Assembly: GCA_028456385.1 (NCBI GenBank)
Contig: JALNQF010000004.1
Span: 124,001 to 188,000, forward strand
Length of the DNA: 64,000 nucleotides
Reading direction: 5' to 3'
Origin: Ophiosphaerella korrae
Taxonomy: Eukaryota; Ascomycota; Dothideomycetes; Pleosporales; Phaeosphaeriaceae
A model generated the notes under the pieces. That model saw only the letters and a program-made list of their open reading frames with translations. It had not been told where the DNA came from and made no database searches. Of the stretch, positions 24,849 through 35,012 are shown piece after piece. Each line of letters opens with the position of its first letter. The stretch's first letter is position 1. The translations under genes and the position numbers were made by a program.

Positions 24849-27138
24849 CTACTCCGTAAATGTAAACCTTCCTTTCTCAGTTGCACTATCCAAGAGCGTC
24901 TCACCCCTGATTACATTTGTAGTGCAAATCACAATCCGACTTCCCCTACCCTCCCCCCCAATTTCCTTTAGCCTACCGCCCACAAACCTCAGTGCCGCAA
25001 CTTCAGCCCGTGTGATGCCGCCTAGGAAAAAAACGACAACCGTCTTGTTCGCATCATTATGGCTTCCAGAGAGTAAGTTCCTCGCTTTAACAGCTTTCTC
25101 CTCACCGCTTTGCGTCTCATCAAATGTTGCACCACGCACATACTTGCTAGCGTCGTCAAAGATGCGCAGCCCTTGCGCGAGTGGATTAGCCTGCGCCGAC
25201 GCCCCAGGAGTGGATGAGGGCTTGATGATATTGGCAAGTGTTTGTTTCTGAACGATGGATTGTACAAGACGTACACTAAGGGGTGCATAGCCTGAAAAAG
25301 TGTAACTAATATCGCTTGGATCTGCTTCGTTGACATCGTCATCCCAGACCTTGAGGCTTTTGCGAAGGGGCGTGTAGTTTGTTACGCTGCCGGGTTTGGC
25401 TTGAATGCCGCCAAGGCTGAGGCCGCCACGGACGCCAATGAGTCCCATTTTTTCGAGCGAAGCGAGGGTGAGTATGTGTTGGGGTCCGTAGGCTTGTGTG
25501 ATGGCTCGTTTGAAGGTCTCTAAGTCCTTGAGTCGGACACCGGCGTTTGTAGTCGACTCAAGACAGAGGAGGCGGAGGATGGTGGGTAATGGGACTGAGC
25601 GGTTGATGAGTTCGAAGATGGTATCGTGTTGGGTTGTGGGGTCGGCGCCAGACATGATGTTCTGTTGCACCTCGAGGGAACGGGTGAAGGACCCATTGCG
25701 TGTATACTTGAGAATCTCTTCAGCGAGCGATGTATGCAGCTTGAGAGACGCTTGTTCTGCTTGGTAACCGGGTAATTTGGCGACGAACTCTCGTAATTCG
25801 GAAGTAGTTTTTGCAGCGAGTTGATTGCGTTCCGTATTGCTCTGTAGCCGACGAGCCGCTTTGTTGAGAAGACTACCGACCACGGCAAAGTTCGCGTCAC
25901 CAAGCTCGTTATAGAGTGTGTCTTTACGATCGATCACAAGCTTGCGTTTCATGCTGGTCGATGCAGAGCCGGTCTGGCTTGGCTGTGGTGCTGCACCACC
26001 GATGACAGAAGAGTCGACTTCGGTCTGATTCGCGGTGATGTTGAAGACTTCATCCATGAGCCCCTCATAGGTCAATTGCGTCAGTAGCACAGTTGGAAAA
26101 TCAACCTCTCGGTCGATGATGATGAGACTGTCGATTGTTGAACTTGGGGCCAGACTGAGGAGTGAAGATCCAGAGTCGTTTGAACTCTCACCAGCTGTAA
26201 CCTCAGTGCGCATTCTGATCAGGAGGTCTGCAAGGCGCTTTCCGTTGTCACCCTTACCGATGATACGCGGAAAGAGGCCATACTTTTGTTGCTGTTGCAT
26301 CAGAGCTTTAGCAGCAAGGTATATGGGTGTCGGGTCCTTTTTCTGCACATCGTTAACATGTGCTTGTGCGGTTTAGAATCTAATGTAAGCATACCAAGTA
26401 CAAATCTGACACAGAGTCCTCCAGCTCAAGCGATAGCAGATCATCTGCAAGTGGGACGAAGAAGAGCGGCCACTCGCTGACACTAGCTTCACCAAGTACA
26501 CCCGCCCCTTCGAGGAGTTGGTCAGAGACCATAGTGCGTCGAGGCACCCAGAAAATAGAGAATTCATGCTCAATTTGACTATCACGTCTTATCCGTTTTA
26601 TCTGCTCTGGAGAAGAATGTCAGCACGTACAATAGAGCATCAACGTATGGAATCAAAGAGTACTCCAATAAAAGTGCGAGAATAATAATCTAGGGATCAA
26701 GACTGACAAGGCAGAGCGGGTGCTATCTGCCTAGCCTACTTTTGAGATCCCAAATACGAACCCGCGATCAGGTATCACAGTGAGTATAGAATATCATGAA
26801 TATAAGCCTACTTACCAGCAACGGTCATTACGGTCTTTGCCTTCTCCCCTCGGACAAGAAAGACCACATTGCGCTGCGACGAGTCGATATTGTTGTTCTC
26901 TAGAAAGAAGGGCTTGTCGACACCATACTCCTGTAGCGTTGAGAATTTAACAAGCAAGTTCAGTGGGCCTGCGAGTGCCTTCTCAAGCACAAGATTCTTC
27001 TTGCCTCTAATCTAGGTGCGTCAGTGTGAGTTTCTGGCTGCTTTATTCGATTTACCTTACACCCTCAAGCAGGAGAAGTAAGTCCCGACGCGCCTTCTCG
27101 GTTATGTCTGAAGCGCCAAAGGGAACTGTGGGAGCCAT
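24849..27138 (-). CDS. VPS33: Vacuolar SM protein Vps33 (HOPS/CORVET)
   Basis: Four exons in gene order, 27056-27138, 26816-27006, 26395-26606 and 24849-26342, total 659 residues. The frame runs 'LLLLLEGVRGKKNLVLEKAL', then 'IKRIRRDSQIEHEFSIFWVP', 'DDLLSLELEDSVSDLYL' and 'SLIIIDREVDFPTVLLTQLT', all Sec1/Munc18-family signatures of the Vps33 class. The C-terminus has 'VVFFLGGITRAEVAALRFVG', the usual SM ending. Vps33 is the SNARE-binding subunit of the HOPS and CORVET tethers and is needed for vacuole fusion and endosome maturation. Introns are 49, 209 and 52 nt; the 209-nt one is long for this window but has good ends. A Ser-rich insertion (AGESSNDSGSS) sits before the DREVD motif. Confidence 0.94.
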
Positions 27139-27543
27139 AGTCAGGGTGTGCTTTCTGTGTGTTGGAAGATTGGAACCAGGTGTGGTGGCATCGCGCTCTA
27201 GAGTTCAAGCCATAATTCTGTAGATTGATGTATAAGAGAAGCCTGATCTTTGAATGTTGATCGAGGGCACGTGCGCAAGAAGCTTGGCATACAATCTTGG
27301 AACCTCCCGAGGTCAATATGTTTCTCGTCAGGAGAGCAAGTCTTTTGTGTTATGGAGCTATGTTCCAAGCATGAATGTCATCTGAGAAGATAAAGTATTC
27401 ATAGCGGAAAATTCATTTGTGTAGAGCCTATCATTATGCTACATCTACCAGATTGCAAATCAATGGGTATACAACACCAAACGTATCTACATTTATTTTG
27501 ATCACAGCTTTGGTCCTGCCTAGTTTCCTTTTGAAACATTGCG
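27139..27543. other. Intergenic region between VPS33 and VTA1
   Basis: 405 nt between two genes on the minus strand; it holds the VTA1 3' tail and the VPS33 promoter. No open frame or repeat of note. Confidence 0.5.
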
Positions 27544-29090
27544 TCAATTCGCCCCCAGAGCCCTCAGGGCAATGCGCAATTCTTTGACAGCAGTAGCCGC
27601 ATCATCGAAGTTGAGCGCCGAAATCGCCCATTTTGCGTGTTTTTGAGCTTCTGAAATAGAGTGCTCATCATCCCTGAAGGGTCCTTGAGACAGAGCGGGA
27701 GGAGCTGCCGGCTGAGCGTAAGGATTTTGTTGAGGCGCATGCGTATACGGGGTGTTACTAGCAGGTGGAAAGACCCGCTGTGACTGTGGGGGGGGCTGCT
27801 GTAAAGGTGCACTGTATTGGCTAGGCTGACTTGGGGTTGGTTGGAACATAGGAGGTTGCTGTGGAAGCTGTGAAGCCTGCGGGGGTGGCACAGCGTATGG
27901 ATTTACCCCCGGAGGTGATCGATATGTATTGTGAGGGGATGGCGATGGAAATAGATTCTGTTGCGCTGGAGTCTGTTGGAGTGGTTGTGACGGTGGGATT
28001 GGAGAGGCTGGGTTTTGATAGAAGCTCGAAGGGTCGAGGGCCTGGGGCGCTTGGGGCAGTTGAGAGTCTGTTGGCAGCGTCGATTGTCCTAGGCCCGATG
28101 TTGCAGGTTCGTTGTGTATCGAGGGGGCGGTAGGTAAACCGGGCGCAGGGTCTTCGGCTGTAAACGTGGGTGGATCTACCCTTGGGAAGTAGCCGCCACC
28201 GACAGACCCATTGCGAGATGAGGTCGGCTGAGATATTGGGGAAACATCGTTGTGCGAGTGATGTGTATATCCAGTGGGCGCAGACGGTAGGTTTGGAGGC
28301 GACACCTTTGGGGCGGAGAAGGTGGGCGATGGCAGGGCGTCGGTGTTTGGTGCCGTCTCAACGTATGGCTGATATGGGTTGTGGTGTGGCGGTCGCGAAG
28401 CGCTCTGGGTTATACTTTGAACTTCTGGATCGTTGGGATCTAGCGCAGGGGGCGACGCGACCTCTTGCGGCGTTTCTTTGACGGGATTTGTGAGGTTGGG
28501 GTCCTCGTTCGCCTTGATGGCTTTGAGGATGCGCAGGGCGTGGTACTTTGCGTACTTTGTCTTGGCCGTGATTTCGGGGTCGTCTTTCTTCCATGTGGCC
28601 AGGATTTCGAGGAAGGTTGAGGCTGCGAGGAGAGTGTCGACGGTGTTGCTGGAGCGGCAGGTCAGAAAATCTACTTCAGCCAGACGGTCCATGATGTCAC
28701 GCACTTGGTGGCCTTGTTCTCGGCCATGTCCCTGTCGCCCTTCGCAAACGTCTGCAGCGCAAACTGCTCGCAGTATGCGCTTGCCGCTGCGTCGTCGACC
28801 AAGGCGTCCTCGTTTGGGTTCTGGGCCTTGGAATGCTCCAGCGTCTCCATCAGCTCGGTCGTGTAGGCGGTGCATTCTTGGTCGGCAGAGTGGAGGCCGG
28901 CAGCGATGATCTTCTGCACCATGTGGAACCGCACTTGAGGCCGTCAGTATGGAGTTATGCGGTGGTGGGCAGCCGGCCAGCACTCACGCCAGTACGCGAC
29001 GATGGGCTTGAACTTGTCAAGCTGGGCCGCGCGTTTGGCGAATGGCGCCAGCTGCAGGCTCTTGAGCTTCGCCGGGATCGTGTCGCCCAT
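27544..29090 (-). CDS. VTA1: Vta1/LIP5, activator of the Vps4 ATPase
   Basis: Three exons in gene order, 28988-29090, 28705-28933 and 27544-28648, encode 478 residues. The N-terminal tandem MIT region starts MGDTIPAKLKSLQLAPFAKR and includes 'RFHMVQKIIAAGLHSADQE' and 'TVDTLLAASTFLEILATW'. A long Pro/Gln/Ser-rich linker of about 270 residues follows. The last ~45 residues form the Vta1 dimerisation domain: 'ISEAQKHAKWAISALNFDD', then 'AATAVKELRIALRALGAN'. Vta1 binds ESCRT-III subunits through its MIT part and stimulates Vps4 through its C-terminal dimer, acting at multivesicular bodies. The linker is long but usual for filamentous fungi. It lies directly downstream of the PDI-like gene's divergent promoter. 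Confidence 0.92.
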
Positions 29091-29413
29091 GTCTGCAACA
29101 GAGGATGTGGCGATGTGTATTTTTGGTGTTGTTGTTGTTACTGCTGCCTGAGGGGGGTTGAGCAGACGAAGGGCAGCTACGTAGCTGTCTACCTACTAGG
29201 TGATGGTGGTGACGATCCCTGCAACCCCACAGTGATGCGCCCGAGCTATGGCCCGCGGCGAGAGCCTCACGGTTACAGAAAGTGGACAGCTTGCAACTTT
29301 CACCCCCATTATGTGAGCAGATACATATACTCGCCGCAGCTGCCCCTGCTCTTCCCTCTCCCTTCCTCCTCCTCTACCTCCACTACACTCCGTCATTTTC
29401 ACCATACTAAACA
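29091..29413. promoter_or_regulatory. Divergent promoter region, VTA1 / PDI-like gene
   Basis: A 323-nt space between two start codons. A pyrimidine-rich (CT/CCT) tract at about 29340-29400 precedes the PDI-like start, as is common at fungal transcription start sites. No defined operator recognised. Confidence 0.5.
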
Positions 29414-30841
29414 ATGGTCCGCTCCACCGCCCTGCTCGCGGCCGCGGCCGCCTTCGCCCTCAGTGCAAAGGCCGAGAGCATGTACTCCAAGAAGTCGGGA
29501 GTCCTCTCCATTTCCGGCATGGACTATGACCGACTGATTGCCAAGTCCAATTACACCTCGATTGTAGAGTTCTACGCGCCCTGGTGTGGTCACTGCAAGA
29601 ACCTCAAGCCCGCCTACGAGACGGCCGCCAAGTCCCTCGCCGGCATCGCCAAAGTCGCGGCCGTCAACTGCGATGAGGAGTTCAACAAACCCTTTTGTGG
29701 GCAAATGGGCGTACAGGGCTTTCCCACCCTCAAAATTGTTCGACCTGGCAAGAAGCCGGGCAAGCCCCTGGTTGAGGACTACCAGGGCGAGCGCACAGCA
29801 AAGGGCATTGTCAACGCCGTCAAAGATAAGGTTCCCAACTCGGTCAAGAGGGTCACCGACAAGAACCTCGACGAGTGGCTGGAGGCCAACAAGGACAGCG
29901 CCAAGGCCATTTTGTTCAGTGAAAAGGGTGTTGTTAGCGCCACCATGAGGGCACTTGGGATTGACTTCGCTGGCCTGATCTCCATCGCCCAGATCAAAAA
30001 GACGGAAACGGCGGCTGTAGAAAAGTACGGCATCACAAAGTACCCCAGCCTGATCCTACTGCGGCCTGGCTCAGATGAAGTCGTCGAGTTCGATGGCAAG
30101 GTAGAAAAGGAAGCCATGGTCAAGTTTCTGTCCCAGGTGGCTCCCCCAAATCCCGACTGCCCACCACCAAAGGAAAAGAAGCCAAAGGTGAAGAAGGACG
30201 CCGAGAAAGAATCCAAGTCCTCCAGCAAGTTCTCAAAGGCGTCGGCATCACACAAGTCTGAGGACGCTTCCTCGGCTGCGGCATCTGCCACAGATGAGAC
30301 GGTAGAAGAGCCTGTCGTCCCAACGGAGTCGCCTGACCCAAAATCAAAGGATGAATCTACATCAGAGCCAGTGATCCTTCCCGAAGATGAAGTGAAGCCC
30401 ACAATTCCTATTATTTCAGACGCCGCCGAGCTCCAAGCACTTTGCCTCAACGAGAAGAGCAAGACATGCATCCTGGCTATCTTACCTAAAGACGAGTCGT
30501 CAGCAGCTGCAGCAACGGTCGTCGCCTCACTCGCTTCAATTCATCAGAAACATGATACGAAGACCAGTCATCTGTTCCCCTTTGTTGGCGTCACCGCCTC
30601 AAACCCTGTAGCCGCCTCCCTTCTGTCAGCTCTAAGCCTTGGAAGTGACGAACAAGTTCACCTCGTGGCCACTCATGGCAAGCGTGCATGGTACAAGAAG
30701 TATTCCGGCACTACGTTTGGTGTAGCACCAGTTGAACAATGGGTTGATGCCATTCGTATGGGAGAAGGTAAGAAGGAGATGTTGCCCGAGTCACTTCTCG
30801 CAGGTGAGAAGCAGGAGCAGCCGGATCACAATGAGCTCTAG
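29414..30841 (+). CDS. ER protein disulfide isomerase-like protein, single CGHC domain
   Basis: An intronless 475-residue frame. A signal peptide (STALLAAAAAFALSAKA) precedes a thioredoxin domain with EFYAPWCGHCKNLKPAY; the redox cysteines are C58 and C61. A second, redox-inactive thioredoxin-like region follows ('YGITKYPSLILLRPG'). Next comes a Lys/Ser/Glu-rich linker of about 90 residues starting PPPKEKKPKVKK. The C-terminal ~150 residues have no motif I recognise. The last four residues are HNEL, a plausible variant of the HDEL retrieval signal. The closest layout is the Mpd1/PDIA6-related group, enzymes that form or isomerise disulfides in the ER. It is not classical Pdi1, which has two CGHC sites. 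Confidence 0.9.
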   Translation: MVRSTALLAAAAAFALSAKAESMYSKKSGVLSISGMDYDRLIAKSNYTSIVEFYAPWCGHCKNLKPAYETAAKSLAGIAKVAAVNCDEEFNKPFCGQMGVQGFPTLKIVRPGKKPGKPLVEDYQGERTAKGIVNAVKDKVPNSVKRVTDKNLDEWLEANKDSAKAILFSEKGVVSATMRALGIDFAGLISIAQIKKTETAAVEKYGITKYPSLILLRPGSDEVVEFDGKVEKEAMVKFLSQVAPPNPDCPPPKEKKPKVKKDAEKESKSSSKFSKASASHKSEDASSAAASATDETVEEPVVPTESPDPKSKDESTSEPVILPEDEVKPTIPIISDAAELQALCLNEKSKTCILAILPKDESSAAAATVVASLASIHQKHDTKTSHLFPFVGVTASNPVAASLLSALSLGSDEQVHLVATHGKRAWYKKYSGTTFGVAPVEQWVDAIRMGEGKKEMLPESLLAGEKQEQPDHNEL

Positions 30842-31492
30842 AGGTCTTGATCTCAGTTGAATATCAAGGAGCAAGAAAAGTTTACAATATGATCGCGCAG
30901 TTATTGACCATGCACCTTTAATCGTGATTATCATCATAGGTGTGTAAAATACTCTTTTATTGTCTGAACCAGACAATCTCCACTAAGAGAATCAACACTT
31001 TGACAGAATCGAGCGTAGCAGCTAGCAGTCGTACAATGTGCAATGATATTCGCATCAAGCCGGTTAAAAGGTATCGTATTCTCCAAGAACTCGCAACGAG
31101 TCTTAGAGAAAGATACAACACGGAGTTGTAACTAAACTCTTAGGTGTCGTTTCATTAATATCTATCGTCTCAACAGCGCAAGGGGGCCCTATACCCGCAT
31201 ACAACTCGTATGGGGAAGGTCCGAAGCAATGCCTGCAGGCTGTTTAGATACCCATGTCACACCTACTTTTACGGCTCTTTCCCTATTCGGTAGCATGCAC
31301 GGGAATGCAATCTATAGGCTTTAGTCTGATAAAGATTCTAAACCATACCACGTTTGTTCTGCCGACACTATGGGCATAGAGGTGCAAAAGGTTCGTGTTA
31401 TTCCCGATACTATTTGTGTCGCCCTTGCTCGCGATAGTTTGGATGTATGTTTGTGATCTTACTCTTGCTACCTCACCATCACACAGATAGTC
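30842..31492. other. Intergenic region
   Basis: About 650 nt. A GTATGT at about 31446 with a CACACAG acceptor just before 31487 could be a small 5'-leader intron of the following gene. Nothing else supported. Confidence 0.4.
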
Positions 31493-33803
31493 ATGTCGAA
31501 AGCCCTCTTAATCCTACTGGCCACCGTGCATTCAGTAAGGCCTTGCCAACGTGAGCTTTTCAATCGTGAAGATGCCCAGCAGCTTCCCAAACAGATTTTT
31601 GTGCCCCGAGAAGCGGTTCCGTTTCCACCGTCGTGGACTAAAGAAGAGGCAGTATTACACAGTTCTTTTTCAAATACTGAAATTGATACTTGGTCGGCGT
31701 ACTATACTCATGGGGATCACCTTGCAGGGCGCAATAAGTCAATGGCTGAGGAGACGGCAAAGAAGTGGATTTCGAACGGTGTGCCTTCATCACTTGTAGA
31801 GTACGAGGTCTTCCTGAACTATCCACAGGATCAGCGATTGCTGCTAAACTTGGGTAATGGGAGCCGCTTCGAGGCGCAGATGTTCGAAGATGTAATAGAG
31901 GAAGATGAAACTACACGATATCCAGGTGTATTGCCTGCCTTCCATGGCTTCTCAGCGAGTGGAAAAGTTGAAGCGGAGTATGTCTATGTTGGGTGAGTTC
32001 TACCCCGGGTTTGTGACAAGGCAAAAATACTGATTATAGGGAAGTCGAGGTCACAAGGACGACTTTACTGCACTCAAAACTGCAAATGTGAGCTTGAAGG
32101 GGAAAATAGCGCTTGCAAAGTATGGCGGCCCCTTTCGAGGTCTGAAAGTAAAAAACGCGGAGGCAAATGGTATGGTCGGCGTCGTCATATTCTCAGATCC
32201 TGGTGACGATGGTCCACAAACCGCCAATGGCCAAGCTCCCTACCCAAGTATGCCTCAAAACTATCACTACTGTATCTTGCTGACAGGAGGTAGGGGGTCC
32301 TGCTCGCCAACCTTCGTCGATTCAACGAGGCTCTGTCGCCTACATCAATCAATACCCTGGCGATCCACATACTCCAGGCTATGCTTCAAAACCTGGTGTT
32401 CAACGCGTCAATCCTGTCAATCTGCCAAGGATACCATCACTTCCGATTTCGTATCGTGATGCATTGACATTGTTGAAAAATCTAGATAGTCACGGCACGT
32501 CTGGTACGCGTATCAATCGGGGCGGATGGATGGGCGGGCTAAATGCCACGTATAGCACTGGTCCAGCTCCTGGTGCCACACTCTCACTTACTAACTTGAT
32601 GGATGAGAAGATTGTGCCGATTTGGAATGTAATTGGGATCATTAATGGCACAAATGCAGATGAGACAGTAATTATTGGAAACCATCGAGATGCATGGATA
32701 GTTGGGGGCGCAGCGGACCCCAACTCTGGGAGCGCAATCCTTATCGAGATCACCAAGGCATTTGGAGAGCTCCAAAAGACGGGCTGGAAGCCGCGACGTA
32801 ATATGCAAGACCTCACCATTCCTGCTACTTATAACGGATGCTGACTTTGAACAGCGTCTTCGCCTCCTGGGACGCCGAGGAATACGCCCTCATCGGATCT
32901 ACAGAGTGGGTGGAAGAATTCGCCCCATGGCTTCGCGAAACCGCTCTCAGTTATCTAAATCTTGACATTGCCGTCTCCGGGCCCCTCCCTGGTGCAGGCT
33001 CCACCCCCGAGCTCCGTACTCTCGCCCTGTCAGTAATGAAGAAAGTGGTGTACAATAATCGCACGCTTTTTGACGCGTGGGACAAGCTTAACCAGTTCCG
33101 CCCGGAAGACAACGGCTTCACAAATTTAGGCAGTGGCAGCGACTACACTGCTTTTATCCAACATGGTATCGGCGCTTTCGATTTTGGCTTCGACGCAGAT
33201 AGAAAGACGCCCGTGTATCACTACCACAGCAACTACGATTCCTACCACTGGATGAAGACACATATCGATCCCAATTTCAGCATTCACGCTACAACGGGAC
33301 AGTTTATTTCTCTACTTGCATACCACATTGCTGATGACCCACTACTTCCATTCGACATTGTTGCCTACGCACGTAATATCAATTATTACGTCCGTGAGCT
33401 CGTCGGCGAAACAATGAATATGGGTCAGGATTATGGGCAGCTACAGCGCCAAATATCCCTCTCCACGCTCGATGAGGCGGCGAAGAAGTTCCAGCAAGTG
33501 GCATACCGCTTTGACGACATCGTATCTAGCAAAGACTTCCTTGCAAATGCGACGCGCATCAACGAGGTAAACCAAAGGTTGAGAGACGTACAAAGGCTGT
33601 TCGTGCGGAAAGAGGGATTGCCTGGACGGCCGTTCTACAAAAATGTGCTTTTTGCCCCGAATCGGGATGATGGGTATAAGGCGCAGACGCTGCCCGGCAG
33701 CATGGAGGCGTTGCAGGATCGTGAGCTGGACATATGTAAGGAATGGAATTTATGGGTAGCCGATGCGATTGATAAGGCTTCGAAGATGTTGAGCTTGTAT
33801 TAA
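31493..33803 (+). CDS. M28B metallopeptidase, glutamate carboxypeptidase II-like
   Basis: Four exons, 31493-31992, 32045-32247, 32294-32804 and 32855-33803, give 720 residues. It starts with a signal-peptide-like segment (ALLILLATVHSVRPC). A protease-associated domain follows ('SLKGKIALAKYGG', 'GPARQPSSIQRG'). The catalytic region holds the two-zinc set of this family: H and D in 'VIIGNHRDAWIVGGADP'-type sequence (here GNHRDAW.VGGAADPNSG), the Glu pair in 'FASWDAEEYALIGSTEW', Asp in 'LNLDIAVSG' and a His in 'VYHYHSNYDSYHWM'. The C-terminal dimerisation domain ends 'LWVADAIDKASKML'. It is probably a secreted or vacuolar membrane carboxypeptidase acting on peptide C-termini. Intron 3 needs a GC donor at 32805, the only splice that restores 'RNIVFASWDAEE'. 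Confidence 0.9.
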
Positions 33804-34079
33804 TGGACGCTGAAGCACACAATAGAGAATATAGGAACAGCGGAGTTTAAAATGCCACATATCTAGCGCATCCAATAATTGCGTGCTACAATCTATGATT
33901 TCTGAGTTAGGTTTGTGGTTTTGGTGGGGTAAAGCTCACACAGGCTGCATAACGGGATCTTACCCCTTACTTTCAATGCTGATATACTCAAGACGCTCCG
34001 AATACAATCTAATATCTGTTGAAATTTATATAATTATTCAATATATACTAACAAAATTTAACAATTCCTAAATACCAAG

Positions 34080-34167
34080 GGGCGCTTGGTCTAGGGGTAT
34101 GATTTTCGCTTCGCATCTTCCAAATGCTGTTTGTGAAAGGTCGTGGGTTCAATTCCCACAGCGTCCA
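34080..34167 (+). tRNA. tRNA-Ala(CGC) with a 16-nt intron
   Basis: A complete cloverleaf can be drawn. The acceptor stem GGGCGCT pairs with AGCGTCC and has a G3-U70 wobble, the alanine identity element. The T arm is GTGGG/TTCAATT/CCCAC. The anticodon stem TTCGC pairs with GTGAA. The loop reads T-T-CGC-A, so the anticodon is at 34112-34114, and the intron is 34116-34131 after the usual position 37. GCAT across the loop-intron junction can pair with ATGC inside the intron, the expected pre-tRNA fold. The mature length is 72 nt before CCA addition; A at 34167 is the discriminator. The body otherwise resembles fungal tRNA-Pro. Confidence 0.88.
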
Positions 34168-34174
34168 GTGTATA

Positions 34175-34180
34175 TTTTTT
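34175..34180 (+). terminator. RNA polymerase III terminator of tRNA-Ala
   Basis: A run of six T starts 8 nt after the tRNA 3' end, on the coding strand, as expected for Pol III termination. Confidence 0.8.
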
Positions 34181-35012
34181 ATGTTCTCATCCTTTTTTTT
34201 GTCAATAATTATGAGTAATTCAAAGAATGGATCTAGAGTATGCTCTCTATTGTATATTTCTAGCGTTGATAAAAGAGTAGTGGCCTTCATACTGTACTTG
34301 GTCCAACGAGAGCATATTGAAGTATACTATTAGTTTTTGAGAGTAACAAAAGTCCCCTAAATAGGCTCATGAAAGCGATAGGGCAGACACGGGTTTATTA
34401 TCAAGGTTTTCCTGCAGGAGAAACAGAGTCACTTGTGACGACAGTACACTCTCCACGTCAGCTAATCCATCTCCTGTCTAAGAAAGCGAGACACCACTAG
34501 AAATACAGCCGAGATTCTCCAGGGTACTACCTAAGTTCAATAGCTGTGAGTTCTCGTACGTATCTACCATGACTCATGAAACACAGTTACCGCAGCTGCT
34601 CAACCTATCTAAATTAGGCTTGAGAAGCTCCAAGAAGAGTATGTTGGTCCTAGGTGTGTAGCACTGGAGAAGTTTTCTGTGAAAAGTAAGTCGGTACCAC
34701 AGTGATGTTTGGTTGATTCGAATTGATTATTGTTCGATAGCTTGATCCTGTCGAGGTCAAAACACGAGATTGGTGCTGCTGTACGATTGGACGAGATGCC
34801 TTCTCAGCCCCCTAAGAATGAATGAAGATGCACTACCTATAACTGAGTAATTTGACCTATTGTAGGAGGAACCGTGCGACTCAACGGGATGCTATATTTC
34901 GTTATGCTTGAAGTCTACATGCCTTCATACAAATCAATCGGTCATTTGCGGCGGTACGATTATTTTTCGTCAAGTTGATAATCGTCATGCGTTGTGCCAC
35001 CTTCATACCCAA
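34181..35012. other. Intergenic region between tRNA and P450
   Basis: About 830 nt, moderately AT-rich. No open frame, repeat or RNA gene could be supported. Confidence 0.5.

Noticed and set aside
34080..34167. tRNA-Pro assignment
   Set aside because: The anticodon loop aligned to position numbering reads CGC and the acceptor has G3-U70, both alanine features.
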